64,000 nt of DNA from Roseomonas sp. OT10 (GCF_020991085.1 NZ_CP087719.1:3430001-3494000), one strand, 5' to 3'; counted from the first letter of the stretch, positions 21,063 through 29,762 are shown. The notes: a model not told the origin generated them from the letters alone. Program-made: numbers and translations.

Positions 21063-21791
21063 TCAGAACAGCCGCACCAGCCCATGCGACAGCCGGCGCT
21101 CCGTGCGCTCCAGGTCCGGCGGCGTGGAGAGGTGGAACCACGCCCCGTCATGCACCACGGCGAAGCAGCGCCCCGCCTCGATCGCCCGGTCGTAGAGCCG
21201 GTTGAGCGACCAGGGCCCTTCCTCCGGCGTGCCCTCGAAGGCCTCGGGCCGCAGGATCTGCACCCCCGCGAAGAGGTAGGGCGCCACCTCCCGCTCCTTC
21301 GGCCGCCGCACCCGGCCCAGCGGGTCCAGCAGGAAGTCGCCGCGCCCGACATCGCCCTCGACCAGGGAGGTGCGGACCAGCAGCAGCAGCACGTCCATCG
21401 TCGCCGGCTCGAAGGCCCCGGCCATGCGGGTCAGGGCGGGGGTCGGCCCGTCCAGCCAGAAGGCGTCGCCATTGATCACCGCGAAGGGCGCCCCGCCGAG
21501 CCGCGGCAGGGCGTTGCGCACCCCTCCCCCCGTCTCCAGCAGCGTGTCCTCGACGACCACCTCGACGGCGAGATCGGTCCGCGCCGCACAGGCCGCGACG
21601 ATCTGCGGCGCCAGGTGGAAGGCGTTCACCACCACGTGCCGCACGCCCGAGGCCGCCAGCCGGTCCAGCACATGATCCAGCAGCGACTGCCCCTCCAGGG
21701 TCAGCAGGGGCTTGGGCGTGGTTTCCGTCAGCGGGCGCATGCGCTGGCCGAGGCCGGCCGCGAGCACCATGGCGTCCTGCAATGCGATCAC
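21063..21791 (-). CDS. Sugar-1-phosphate nucleotidyltransferase, MurU-like
   Basis: 242-residue NTP-transferase domain protein: MVLAAGLGQRMRPLTETTPKPLLTL at the N-terminus gives the nucleotide-binding G-loop, followed by DTLLETGGGVRNAL, INGDAFWLDG and FLLDPLGRV. In Pseudomonas putida MurU converts MurNAc-alpha-1-P to UDP-MurNAc in an anhydro-MurNAc recycling route, with the kinase AmgK next to it; the same pairing occurs here. The GTG start (VIALQDAMVLAAG) overlaps the kinase stop as GTGA. Substrate assignment is by context and resemblance, so the symbol is left empty. Confidence 0.88.
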   Translation of the reverse strand: MIALQDAMVLAAGLGQRMRPLTETTPKPLLTLEGQSLLDHVLDRLAASGVRHVVVNAFHLAPQIVAACAARTDLAVEVVVEDTLLETGGGVRNALPRLGGAPFAVINGDAFWLDGPTPALTRMAGAFEPATMDVLLLLVRTSLVEGDVGRGDFLLDPLGRVRRPKEREVAPYLFAGVQILRPEAFEGTPEEGPWSLNRLYDRAIEAGRCFAVVHDGAWFHLSTPPDLERTERRLSHGLVRLF

Positions 21792-22807
21792 GCGGCCAGA
21801 CCTTCGGGCGGGGGGTTGCGGCGTGCCTCCGGCGGCACGTGACGATCGAGGAAGGCGGCGAGCGGCGCCGCGGCGGGATGCGACAGGCTGCGGGCCAGCA
21901 GCGCCCAGCAGCGCGGGCCGTGGACGAGGTAGCGCGGCTTGCCGTCGCGCCGCTCCAGCCGCACCCAGAGGGAGGCGACGCGCAGGTGGCGCACCGCCCC
22001 CAGCGCGGCCATGGCGGCGGCGAGCCGCGCCGGCTCCTCGCCCGGCCGGCCGGCGAGGTAGGCGGCGATCGCGGCCTCCCGCGCGGCGGGGGCGACATCG
22101 CGCCGGGCATCCTCGACCAGGCTGACCAGGTCGTAGGCCCCGTTGCCCAGCGCGCCGTCCTGGAAGTCCAGCAGCCCGACCGCCGCCACCCCCTCGCGGC
22201 CCGGCACGCGGGTCAGGTTGGCGGGGAAGTAGTCGCGGTGGACGATGACGCCGTCCGCCGCCCCGGCGGGCTCGAAGGGCGCGACCGTCTCGCGCAGGGC
22301 GGCCTCGAAGCCGGCACGGGCGGCCGCATCGGGCCGATGGCCCAGCGCTGCCGGCCACCACCAGTCGAGGAAGGTCGCAGCGGCCGCCTTCGCCATCTCG
22401 GCCGCCCCCCAGCGCGGCAGGCCGGGCGGCACCGGCAGGCCGTGCAGGACGGCCAGCGCCCCCCCGGCGGCGGCGTAGAGCGGCACAGGGTCGGCACCGG
22501 AATCCAGCAGGGCGGCGTGGGTCTCCTCGCCCAGATCCTCGACCAGCAGCAGGCCCGCCGCCGCCTCCCGCGCCAGGATGGCGGGGACGGAGAGCCCCCC
22601 CGCCGCCAGCGGCGCGGCGAGGCGCAGGAAGGGGTGCAGGTCGACCTCCGGCTCGGCGGAGCAGTCCATCAGCAGCGCCGGGCGCGGCCCGCCGCGCAGC
22701 CGGGTGTAGCGGCGGCGGCCGGCATCGCCGGGCAGCGCCTCCCGCGCGGCGCCGGCATAGCCGTGGCGGGCGAGGAAGGACTCGGCAACGGGGTGCGGCG
22801 CGCTCAC
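21788..22807 (-). CDS. Aminoglycoside phosphotransferase-fold sugar kinase, AmgK-like
   Basis: 339 residues of the APH/choline kinase fold. Brenner-type catalytic loop VIVHRDYFPANLT with Asp, and the magnesium motif VGLLDFQDGALGN; GLLLVEDLGEETHAALL is in the N-lobe. In Pseudomonas and Caulobacter the AmgK orthologue phosphorylates MurNAc/GlcNAc at C1 and feeds MurU. Start is GTG overlapping the tsaE stop (GTGA); its own stop overlaps the nucleotidyltransferase start in the same way, so the three are a tightly coupled operon. A general phosphotransferase role cannot be excluded. Confidence 0.87.
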   Translation of the reverse strand: MSAPHPVAESFLARHGYAGAAREALPGDAGRRRYTRLRGGPRPALLMDCSAEPEVDLHPFLRLAAPLAAGGLSVPAILAREAAAGLLLVEDLGEETHAALLDSGADPVPLYAAAGGALAVLHGLPVPPGLPRWGAAEMAKAAAATFLDWWWPAALGHRPDAAARAGFEAALRETVAPFEPAGAADGVIVHRDYFPANLTRVPGREGVAAVGLLDFQDGALGNGAYDLVSLVEDARRDVAPAAREAAIAAYLAGRPGEEPARLAAAMAALGAVRHLRVASLWVRLERRDGKPRYLVHGPRCWALLARSLSHPAAAPLAAFLDRHVPPEARRNPPPEGLAA

Positions 22808-23274
22808 GCCGCGGCCCCCGCGGCGGCGAGGCGCTCCAGCCGGCCGGGCCAGCCGGCGAGGCGCAGGGCACGCCGCTCCTCCCCCTCCGGCACCAGCCGC
22901 AGCCGCAGCGCGTCGGCGGGGGCATGCGGCCCCAGGCGGTCGGGCCATTCCACCAGCACGATGCCCTCCCGTGCCTCCTCCCAGCCCAGCTCCTCGAGTC
23001 CCCCCGGGCCGTCCAGGCGGTAGAGGTCGAAGTGATGCGCCGTGCCGCGTGGCAGCGCGTAGCCCTGGACCAGGGTGAAGGTGGGAGAGGGCACCTCGAG
23101 CCCCGGATCGCCCGCCGCGGCGCGCAGGAAGGCACGGGCGAAGGCGGACTTCCCCGCCCCCAGCGGCCCCTCCAGCAGCAAGGTGTCCCCCGGCCGCGAC
23201 AGGGCTGCGGCACGGGCGGCAAGCGCTTCCGTGGCCGCCAGGTCGGGCAGCACGAGGTCGATGGCAGGAGTCAT
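22804..23274 (-). CDS. tsaE: tRNA threonylcarbamoyladenosine biosynthesis ATPase TsaE
   Basis: TsaE is the ATPase that turns over the TsaBD complex making t6A37 on ANN-decoding tRNAs. 156 residues from MTPAIDLVLPDL: Walker A LLLEGPLGAGKSAFARAFL at about 34-52, SPTFTLVQGY, HFDLYRL and the LVEWPDRLG motif, each in family order. First gene of the operon with the AmgK-like kinase and MurU-like transferase, a common alphaproteobacterial arrangement. The frame is open further upstream but has no family match there. Confidence 0.95.
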   Translation of the reverse strand: MTPAIDLVLPDLAATEALAARAAALSRPGDTLLLEGPLGAGKSAFARAFLRAAAGDPGLEVPSPTFTLVQGYALPRGTAHHFDLYRLDGPGGLEELGWEEAREGIVLVEWPDRLGPHAPADALRLRLVPEGEERRALRLAGWPGRLERLAAAGAAA

Positions 23275-23603
23275 GGCGCGGCCGCACCTTGCCCCGGCGG
23301 TGCCGGCCCGGACAAGCGCGGCCGAACCGGTCCGGACGCAGCCCTGCGTCCCGCCGGCCGGTGTGCCCGCCACGCCACGGCTTCCCCTCCCCCGGGGCGC
23401 CAGGAGGGGCTGCCATGCGGCACCTCCGACAGGGAATGGTTGCATTCCGGGCGCCGAGGGCCCATTTGGATCACGTCAAGTCGTGGTTTCGGCCTGCTCC
23501 GTCGTCGTCTTCGAGCGCCGAGCCGAGTGACCGTCCCCCATCGAGCCTTGATCCGCCGGGCAGCGTCGCCCGGTGGCCTATTGCGACGAAAGGGTCCGGA
23601 CGC
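23275..23603 (+). other. Intergenic region with cold-shock gene leader
   Basis: 329 bases between divergent tsaE and the cold-shock gene. No credible protein. The part next to the cold-shock gene can form a hairpin, CCGGGC (23556-23561) with GCCCGG (23568-23573), about 30 bases before the start codon; cold-shock genes often have long structured leaders, but a regulatory role here is only a guess. Promoters of both genes must lie here, none identified with confidence. Confidence 0.4.
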
Positions 23604-23810
23604 ATGGCGATCGGCACCGTGAAGTGGTTCAACGCGACCAAGGGCTATGGCTTCATCCAGCCCGAGGATGGCAGCAAGGACGTCTTCGTCCACATCACCG
23701 ACGTCCAGAACTCTGGCGTGGGTGATCTGCGCGAGGGCGACAAGCTGGAGTTCGACCTCCAGAAGGGCAACCAGGGCAAGGTTTCGGCCGGCAACCTCCG
23801 CCGCGCCTGA
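23604..23810 (+). CDS. Cold-shock protein (CspA family)
   Basis: 68-residue single cold-shock domain, an RNA/ssDNA-binding beta-barrel that melts RNA structure. MAIGTVKWFNATKGYGFIQP carries RNP1 (KGYGFI) and DVFVHITDV is RNP2; the rest, LREGDKLEFDLQKGNQGK, is typical. Several paralogues usually exist in one genome, so no letter is assigned. It has a leader of up to about 300 bases and a hairpin about 45 bases after the stop. Confidence 0.96.
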   Translation: MAIGTVKWFNATKGYGFIQPEDGSKDVFVHITDVQNSGVGDLREGDKLEFDLQKGNQGKVSAGNLRRA

Positions 23811-24162
23811 TCTGTGGCCGGTCAGCCCGCCGCGACAGCGGCCGGGCCCGGCCATCGGGGGCGCCTCCGCGCCTCCCCCGTCCGGGTGCGCCCCGGCCTT
23901 CGGGCCACGGCGCGCCCGGCCGTCCGGGATAGCGTTCCGGACCATCCGCCGGCAGACCAGCAGGGCCGGCCCTCCACGACAACCAACCGGGACTTCCCCG
24001 CACCAGCCCGCCGACGCGGGTCCCGCGGGCGCAGCCGGTGCAGACCCTTCCTCCAGGACCGTAGCCTGGCGGAGCGGATGGCCCCCCCGGGCCACCCGCC
24101 GCTCATCCATATCAACGCCGACGGTGTCCTACGGCGCGCCCCGGCCAAGGAACGATAAGCTC
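23811..24162 (+). other. Intergenic region, with terminator-like hairpin at 23856-23880
   Basis: 352 bases between the cold-shock gene and a small ORF. CGGGGG (23856-23861) can pair with CCCCCG (23875-23880) around an inner GGCGC/GCGCC stem, a plausible end of the cold-shock transcript although no T-run follows. The remainder is GC-rich with open frames on both strands that look like composition noise. Nothing else recognised. Confidence 0.35.
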
Positions 24163-24330
24163 ATGAACACACATACCCGCGGCGCCCGCGCGCCGCATGC
24201 CGCCCACCACCCCGTCCCGCCGCGTCGCCCCGCCGGCATCGCGCCGGTCCAGGGCCTGCCGCGCCAGCCGGAGCCGCTGGCCATGTCCGCCGCCGAGATC
24301 CGGCAGCTGATCCACGACATGGTGGGCTGA
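24163..24330 (+). CDS. Small uncharacterised protein (55 residues)
   Basis: Not recognised. MNTHTRGARAPHAAHH is followed by a Pro/Arg-rich middle and a helical tail MSAAEIRQLIHDMVG. An AAGGAA ribosome-binding site sits 8 bases before the ATG, and the ATG codon choice is unusual among GTG-rich neighbours, both of which favour a real gene. It is isolated between the cold-shock gene and the ferredoxin reductase. Coding status rests on these signals alone; the internal ATG giving a 15-residue tail peptide is an alternative. Confidence 0.5.
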   Translation: MNTHTRGARAPHAAHHPVPPRRPAGIAPVQGLPRQPEPLAMSAAEIRQLIHDMVG

Positions 24331-24475
24331 GCGGCCCAACCCTCCCCCACGCGCAGGGCGGCCGCGCCGGCCCGCCCGGGCCGCCCGCCCAGGCCATGGG
24401 GGGGACCCGGCTTTGTTTCCGACGCCGCTTGCCTGTATCACCCCCGCTCCGGCGGATCGGCGAGGGCAGGACGGC

Positions 24476-25495
24476 ATGGTGGCGCGCATCGAGACGGACG
24501 TGGCCGTGATCGGCGGCGGGCCTGCGGGCCTCTTCGCCGTCTTCGAATGCGGCATGCTGAAGATGCGCTGCGTGGTGATCGACGCGCTGGAGGCCCTCGG
24601 CGGCCAGTGCACCGCGCTCTACCCCGAGAAGCCGATCTTCGACATCCCCGCCCACCCGCGCATCCCGGCGGGTGAGCTGATCGACCAGCTTCGCGCCCAG
24701 GCCGAGCCCTTCGCCCCCATCCTGCTGCTCGGCCGCCGGGTGGAGGCGCTGGCCCGGGACGGGGACGGCACGCTGACGCTCACCACCAGCCAGGGCGACA
24801 CGGTGGTGGCCAAGGCGGTGATCCTCGCCGCCGGCGCCGGCGCCTTCGGCCCCAACCGCCCGCCGCTCGAGGGGCTGGAAAGCTACGAGGCCAGCGGCGC
24901 CGTGCGCTACCTGGTGGCGCGGCGCGAGGATTTCCGCGGCAAGCGGGTGGTGATCGCGGGCGGCGGCGATTCCGCGGTCGATTGGGCGCTCTCGCTCAAG
25001 CAGGTCGCAGCGCAGGTCACCGTGGTCCACCGCCGGCCGAAGTTCCGCGCGGCGCCCGAGACCGTCTCGCAGATGGAGGAGGCGGCCGCGCGCGGCGAGA
25101 TCGAGCTGGCCATCCCCTACCAGCTGCACGGGCTGAAGGGCGACGGCGCCACCCTGTCCCACGTCACCCTCGCCACGCTGAAGGGCGAGCAGCGGGACGT
25201 GGAGGCGGACCACCTCCTCGCCTTCTTCGGCCTGTCGATGGAACTGGGCCCGATCGCCGAATGGGGGCTCGGGCTGGACAAGCACCATGTCACCGTCGAT
25301 CCCGCGACCTGCGCCACCAACGTCCCGGGCGTGCATGCGATCGGCGACGTGGCGACCTATCCCGGCAAGCTGAAGCTGATCCTGCAGGGCTTCTCGGAGG
25401 CGGCGATGGCCGCCCATGCGATCCACCCGCGCGTCTTCCCCGACGTGGCGCTGCACTTCGAGTACTCGACCAGCAAGGGCGTCCCCGCCGCCTGA
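24476..25495 (+). CDS. Ferredoxin/flavodoxin--NADP+ reductase, thioredoxin-reductase-like type
   Basis: FAD-dependent reductase passing electrons between NADPH and ferredoxin or flavodoxin. 339 residues from MVARIETDVAVIGG. FAD-binding GGGPAGLFAVFECGM at about 12-26, GGQCTALYPEKPIFDIP, NADPH-binding VVIAGGGDSAVDWAL, and IGDVATYPGKLKLI near the C-terminus. The redox CxxC of true thioredoxin reductase is absent, and the Bacillus YumC-like length and FEYSTSKG tail point to TrxR-type FNR. A GAGGGCAGG site precedes the start. Divergent in role from the GST that follows. Confidence 0.92.
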   Translation: MVARIETDVAVIGGGPAGLFAVFECGMLKMRCVVIDALEALGGQCTALYPEKPIFDIPAHPRIPAGELIDQLRAQAEPFAPILLLGRRVEALARDGDGTLTLTTSQGDTVVAKAVILAAGAGAFGPNRPPLEGLESYEASGAVRYLVARREDFRGKRVVIAGGGDSAVDWALSLKQVAAQVTVVHRRPKFRAAPETVSQMEEAAARGEIELAIPYQLHGLKGDGATLSHVTLATLKGEQRDVEADHLLAFFGLSMELGPIAEWGLGLDKHHVTVDPATCATNVPGVHAIGDVATYPGKLKLILQGFSEAAMAAHAIHPRVFPDVALHFEYSTSKGVPAA

Positions 25496-25530
25496 GCGGC
25501 GCCGGGCGACGCGACCAAGGAGAGCGGGAC

Positions 25531-26187
25531 ATGGCCGAAGGCCGCCTCATCATCGGCAACAGGCGCTACTCCTCCTGGAGCCTGCGCGGCTGGCTCGCCG
25601 TGCATCTCGCCGGGCTGGACGTGGAGGAGGTGCTGATCCCGCTGGCCGGCGGCGGCGGCACGGCGGCGATCCGGGACGCCACCCCGGCGGGCCTCGTCCC
25701 CTATCTCGAGCACCGCGGCGCGAAGGTCTGGGAGAGCTTGGCCATCGCCGAGTACTGCGCCGAGATCGCCCCCGCCCTCTGGCCCGCCGATCGCGTCGCA
25801 CGGGCCCAGGCGCGCTCGGTCGCGGCGGAGATGCATGCCGGCTTCCGCGCGCTGCGCATGGCCATGCCGATGAACCTCGGCCGCGACTATGCCGGGCTGG
25901 GCCGCAACCCGGAGAGCCTGGCCGATATCGCGCGGGTCGAGGCCATCTGGGGCGAATGCCTCGCCGCTCATGGCGGGCCCTTCCTCTTCGGCGCGGAGCT
26001 CGGCGCGGCGGATGCCATGTACGCGCCGGTCGTCGCCCGCTTCCTTACCTACCGCCCCGAGCTGGGCACGGCGGCGCAGGGCTACTGCGCGGCGGTGCGG
26101 GCGCATCCGCTGGTCGAGCGCTGGTATGCGGAGGCCGCGGCCGAGCCAAAGGAATGGCTCCTCCCGAAATACGAGTCCCTCGCGTGA
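25531..26187 (+). CDS. Glutathione S-transferase family protein
   Basis: 218 residues. N-terminal thioredoxin-like domain with IIGNRRYSSWSLRGWLAVH, where the Ser-Ser-Trp-Ser segment holds the usual GSH-activating position, and VWESLAIAEYCAE, the ESxAI GSH-binding motif; the C-terminal helical domain includes FLFGAELGAADAMYAPVVARF with the N-capping box. Strong AAGGAGAG ribosome-binding site. The end overlaps the next gene (GTGA), forming a three-gene run with the VOC protein and methyltransferase. Substrate unknown. Confidence 0.9.
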   Translation: MAEGRLIIGNRRYSSWSLRGWLAVHLAGLDVEEVLIPLAGGGGTAAIRDATPAGLVPYLEHRGAKVWESLAIAEYCAEIAPALWPADRVARAQARSVAAEMHAGFRALRMAMPMNLGRDYAGLGRNPESLADIARVEAIWGECLAAHGGPFLFGAELGAADAMYAPVVARFLTYRPELGTAAQGYCAAVRAHPLVERWYAEAAAEPKEWLLPKYESLA

Positions 26188-27038
26188 CCGAGGGCGTCGC
26201 CACGGGGCTGGACCATGTCGGCGTCTGCACCCGCGACGGCCCCGCCCTCTGGGCGCGGTGGGAGGCGCTGGGCTTCGCCCTGACGCCGCTGGCCCGCCAT
26301 TCCGCCCCGGCCGTGCCCGGCGGCCCGGCGGTCCCGATGGCGACCGGCAACCGCTGCGCGATGCTGCGCCAGGGCTATCTGGAGCTGCTGGCGATCCTGG
26401 ACCCCAGCCTGCCGGACAACGGCATGGGCCAGCGTCTGGACCGCTACGAGGGGATGCACATCCTCGCCCTGGCCATCGCGGATGCGGGGGCCAACCTGGC
26501 CCGGCTGCGCGCCGCCGGGCTCGACATCCCCGGCGTCTCGCATCTGGAGCGCCCGGTGGACGCGCCGGACGGCCCGCGCGCCGCCTTCTCCCGCCTGCCC
26601 CTGCCCGACGCGCCGGAGGGCCGCATCCAGCTCATCCAGCACCTGACGCCGGAACTGCTCTGGCAGCCGCGCTGGCTGGAGCACCCGAACAACGCCGTCG
26701 CCCTGGAGACGGTGGTGCTGGCCAGCGAGGCCCCGGCCGAAAGCGCCGCCCGCCTCTCCCGCCTCGCCGGCCTGCCGCTGGAGCCCGATCCGGCCGGCGG
26801 CTACGCCCTGCCGCTGCGGCACGGCCGCGTCCGCATCCTGCCGCCCGCTTCGCTGGAGGCGGTGCTGCCGGGCGTCGTCCCGCCCTCCCTCCCCTTCCTT
26901 GCCGGGATCGTGGTCCGCACCGGCGACGGCAACGCGGCAGCGCGCCGGCTGCTGGCTGGCGTCGCCGCGGACGGGCCGCTGGGCCTGACCGTGCCGCCGG
27001 ACCGGGCAGGCGGCGTGGCCCTGGCCTTCGCGGCGTGA
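26184..27038 (+). CDS. VOC (glyoxalase-like) family protein
   Basis: 284 residues. LDHVGVCTRDGPALWARWEALGF at the N-terminus is the vicinal-oxygen-chelate pattern with a metal-ligand His; GYLELLAILDP supplies the Glu side; later HPNNAVALETVVLASE starts the second half with another His. The layout matches the glyoxalase-like domain 3 group, enzymes or binding proteins of unknown substrate. GTG start overlaps the GST stop, and its stop overlaps the FkbM methyltransferase start, so it is co-translated with both. Confidence 0.82.
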   Translation: MTEGVATGLDHVGVCTRDGPALWARWEALGFALTPLARHSAPAVPGGPAVPMATGNRCAMLRQGYLELLAILDPSLPDNGMGQRLDRYEGMHILALAIADAGANLARLRAAGLDIPGVSHLERPVDAPDGPRAAFSRLPLPDAPEGRIQLIQHLTPELLWQPRWLEHPNNAVALETVVLASEAPAESAARLSRLAGLPLEPDPAGGYALPLRHGRVRILPPASLEAVLPGVVPPSLPFLAGIVVRTGDGNAAARRLLAGVAADGPLGLTVPPDRAGGVALAFAA

Positions 27039-27850
27039 GCGGTCCGCACGTCGCCCGGCGGAGGGGCGCCGCAGCGCCCGGGGCCGGGGACGCGGCGCCG
27101 ACGAGCCCGGCCGCCGCCATCGGCCGCTCGCTCCGCACCTACTACGCCCCCGGCCGGGCGGAGGGGCTGGATGCGCTGCTCGGCCGCTTCCTCGGGCCGG
27201 GCGAGACCGGCTTCGACCTCGGCGCCCATGTCGGCGACCGCACGGCCTCCTTCCGGCGGCTCGGCGCCAGGGCCGTGGCGGTGGAGCCGCAGCCCCGGCT
27301 GGCGCGGCTGCTGCGCCTGCTCTTCCGGTCCGATCCGAAGGTGCGGGTGGTCTGCGCCCTGGTGGGCGCCGCACCGGGCGAGGGCGTGCTGCGGCTGAAC
27401 ACCGCGAACCCGACCGTCGCCACCGCCTCGGATGATTTCGTCGCCGCCGCGCAGGGCGCCCCGGGCTGGGAGGGGCAGGTCTGGGACGGCAGGCTGGCGC
27501 GGCGCGTCACCACGCTGGACGCGCTGGTCGCGCGGCACGGCGCGCCCGCCTTCGCCAAGATCGACGTGGAGGGCTACGAGGCCCAGGTGCTGGCCGGGCT
27601 GTCGCAGCCGCTGCGCGCCCTCTCCTTCGAGTTCACGACGATCCAGCGCCCCGTGGCGCTGGCCTGCCTGGACCGCCTGGCGGCGCTCGGGCCCTACCGC
27701 TTCAACGCCTGCCTGGGCGAGACGCCGGCCTTCGCCCTGCCCCGCCCGGCCGGGCACGCGGCCATGGCGGAATGGCTGCTCGCCCTGCCGGCCGGGGCGA
27801 ACAGCGGCGACGTCTACGCCAGCCTCGAAGCCGACCGGTTGCAGCCCTGA
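27035..27850 (+). CDS. FkbM family methyltransferase
   Basis: 271 residues, SAM-dependent. GETGFDLGAHVGDRTASFRRLG is the glycine-rich SAM motif I, AVAVEPQPRLARLLRLL carries the acidic residue for the ribose, and FAKIDVEGYEAQVLAGL is the FkbM signature. FkbM proteins O-methylate sugars, polyketides or small alcohols. Start is GTG overlapping the VOC gene stop. The next gene is a polyprenyl-phosphate sugar transferase only 12 bases away, so a role in decorating a surface glycan is a fair inference, not shown. Confidence 0.85.
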   Translation: MSGPHVARRRGAAAPGAGDAAPTSPAAAIGRSLRTYYAPGRAEGLDALLGRFLGPGETGFDLGAHVGDRTASFRRLGARAVAVEPQPRLARLLRLLFRSDPKVRVVCALVGAAPGEGVLRLNTANPTVATASDDFVAAAQGAPGWEGQVWDGRLARRVTTLDALVARHGAPAFAKIDVEGYEAQVLAGLSQPLRALSFEFTTIQRPVALACLDRLAALGPYRFNACLGETPAFALPRPAGHAAMAEWLLALPAGANSGDVYASLEADRLQP

Positions 27851-27862
27851 CCTGACCCGACG

Positions 27863-28921
27863 ATGCAGTTCGCCAACATCCTCGAGCATCTGGGCTTCGC
27901 CCTGCTGCTCACCGTGCTGTCGGGCGCGCTGGTGCGCCTGATGATCGCCTTCCCCATCCTCGACCGGCCCAACGCCCGCAGCGCGCATGCGGTGCCGACG
28001 CCCCGCGGCGGCGGCGTGGGCGTGGTGGGCGCCTTCGTGGCGGGGATGCTGGTGCTCTACCACGTCGCCGCCCTGGCCCGGATCGCCGAGCCGCAGTTCG
28101 TCGGCGTGATCCTGGCCGCGCTGGTGATCGCCGCCGTGTCGCTGGCCGACGACGTGGTGAACTTCCGCTTCGTGGTGAAGCTCGCGGCCCAGGGCGGGGC
28201 GGCGCTGGTCGCGATCGGCAGCGGGCTGGTCGTGGACCGGCTGGCCCTGCCCTGGATCGGCCCCGTCAGCCTCGGCTGGGTCGGCCTGCCGCTGACGCTG
28301 TTCTGGATCCTGGCCTGCACCAACGCGGTGAACTTCATGGACGGGCTGGACGGGCTGGTCGGCGGCACGCTGCTGATCGCCTGCGCCGGGCTCTGCCTGA
28401 TCGCGGCGCTGGAGGGGGGCGGCTTCGTCTACGCCGCCTCGCTGTTCCTCGCCGCGGGGCTCGCGGGCTTCCTGCCCTTCAACCTGCCCCCTGCCCGGAT
28501 CTTCATGGGCGATGTCGGCTCGCAGTTCCTGGGCTTCATGATGGCGGTGCTGGCGGTCGCGGCCTCCCGCTTCGACATGAACCAGGTGTCGTTCCTGATC
28601 GTGCCGCTGCTGCTCTTCGCCCTGCTCTTCGACACCGGCTTCACCCTGCTGCGCCGGATCGCCATGGGCGAGCGGGCCAGCAGGCCGCACCGCACCCACC
28701 TCTACCAGATGGCCCAGCGCAGCGGCGTGCCGACCGCGCGGGTCGCCGCGATCCACTGGGGCTTCGCGCTGTTCCACTTCGCCCTGGCGCTGCTGTTCCG
28801 CGAGCTCTCGCCCTGGATGAAGCCGCTGGTCGTCGTGCCGGCGCTATGCGTGCAGCTGCTCTGGCTGGCCTGGGTAGCGCGGCGCGTGCGCCAGGCCGGG
28901 CTCAGCTGGCGGGCGGGGTGA
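27863..28921 (+). CDS. Polyprenyl-phosphate N-acetylhexosamine-1-phosphate transferase, WecA/TagO-like
   Basis: Starts a surface polysaccharide by moving a sugar-1-phosphate from a UDP-sugar to undecaprenyl phosphate. 352 residues, about ten membrane helices. ARSAHAVPTPRGGG near residue 35, the aspartate pair LADDVVNFRF, NFMDGLDGL and FMGDVGSQFLG are the catalytic loops of this family; HRTHLYQMAQRSG is the His-containing last loop of WecA types. MraY-specific signatures are missing. Its last 20 bases overlap, tail to tail, the YjbF-type lipoprotein gene on the other strand. Confidence 0.92.
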   Translation: MQFANILEHLGFALLLTVLSGALVRLMIAFPILDRPNARSAHAVPTPRGGGVGVVGAFVAGMLVLYHVAALARIAEPQFVGVILAALVIAAVSLADDVVNFRFVVKLAAQGGAALVAIGSGLVVDRLALPWIGPVSLGWVGLPLTLFWILACTNAVNFMDGLDGLVGGTLLIACAGLCLIAALEGGGFVYAASLFLAAGLAGFLPFNLPPARIFMGDVGSQFLGFMMAVLAVAASRFDMNQVSFLIVPLLLFALLFDTGFTLLRRIAMGERASRPHRTHLYQMAQRSGVPTARVAAIHWGFALFHFALALLFRELSPWMKPLVVVPALCVQLLWLAWVARRVRQAGLSWRAG

Positions 28922-29579
28922 GCACCTCGATCACCATCAACCCGCGGTCGCCGCCGACCCACTGCTCGGAACGCCAGATCGAACCCGTCTCCGGCACCGC
29001 CCAGTAGCGGTTGGTGAAGGAGGCACCGCCGCCGCAGCGCTCCTCGATCAGCAGCGCCTCCTCCTGGCGCACCGCGCGGAGGCGGCATTCCAGCGAGACG
29101 CCGAAGCGCATCCCGTCCGGCGAGCGGCTGGAGCGCATCAGGTCCACCGAGCGTCGGAACACCGCCGGCCGCTCGGCCAGGGCGCCAGGATCGTCCAGCG
29201 GGTCCGGCCCGTCCAGCCGCGTCGCCGTCAGCCAGACCGGCAGCCCGGCCGTCGCCACCACTCGCGCCCCGTCGGTCGCCACCACCAGCCCGCTGGCGCT
29301 TCGCCACAGCCGCTGCTCGCCGTTCTGCTGCAGCAGGGTGGCGGTGGCGCGGCGGCTGCCGATGCTGACCAGCAGCGCCGGCTCGCCGGGCGCCGACTCG
29401 GTGGCCGGGGGCAGGGTGTCGGGCGGCGGCGCCAGTTCCTCGGGCTGCGGCGGGCCCGAGGGGCCGAGTGGCGGCAGGAGCAGGCTCATCCGCAGCACGT
29501 CGCTGAACGGCGTGTCGCCGCAGCCCGCCAGCCCGAGGGGAAGGCAGAGGGGCAGCAGGAGGAGAAGGGTGCGACGCAT
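28902..29579 (-). CDS. YjbF/GfcB-family lipoprotein
   Basis: 225 residues beginning MRRTLLLLLPLCLPLGLAGC, a lipoprotein signal with lipobox LAGC (Cys20). The mature part matches the pattern of YjbF/GfcB, outer-membrane lipoproteins of group 4 capsule and exopolysaccharide clusters: FSDVLRMSLL, ALLVSIGSRRATATLLQ, GLVVATDGARVVATAGLP and a C-terminal GLMVIEVLTP. A 20-base convergent overlap with the WecA-like gene supports a shared surface-glycan context, but no polymerase or export genes are nearby. Function in the cell is unproven for the family. Confidence 0.78.
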   Translation of the reverse strand: MRRTLLLLLPLCLPLGLAGCGDTPFSDVLRMSLLLPPLGPSGPPQPEELAPPPDTLPPATESAPGEPALLVSIGSRRATATLLQQNGEQRLWRSASGLVVATDGARVVATAGLPVWLTATRLDGPDPLDDPGALAERPAVFRRSVDLMRSSRSPDGMRFGVSLECRLRAVRQEEALLIEERCGGGASFTNRYWAVPETGSIWRSEQWVGGDRGLMVIEVLTPPAS

Positions 29580-29762
29580 GCGGGGGCCGGCTCCGGGCGT
29601 TCCGCAGGATGGCGCGAAAGAGAAGATGGGACCACCCGGCATGCGGGAAAATCCGGCACGCGGGCCCGGCAGCGTGCCATGCGCCGGGCCGGCGGGACGG
29701 GGCGGGCCGCGCCGTGCCAGACAGGGGCCGGACGGCGGCCGGAACCCTCGGAGGCGATTCGC

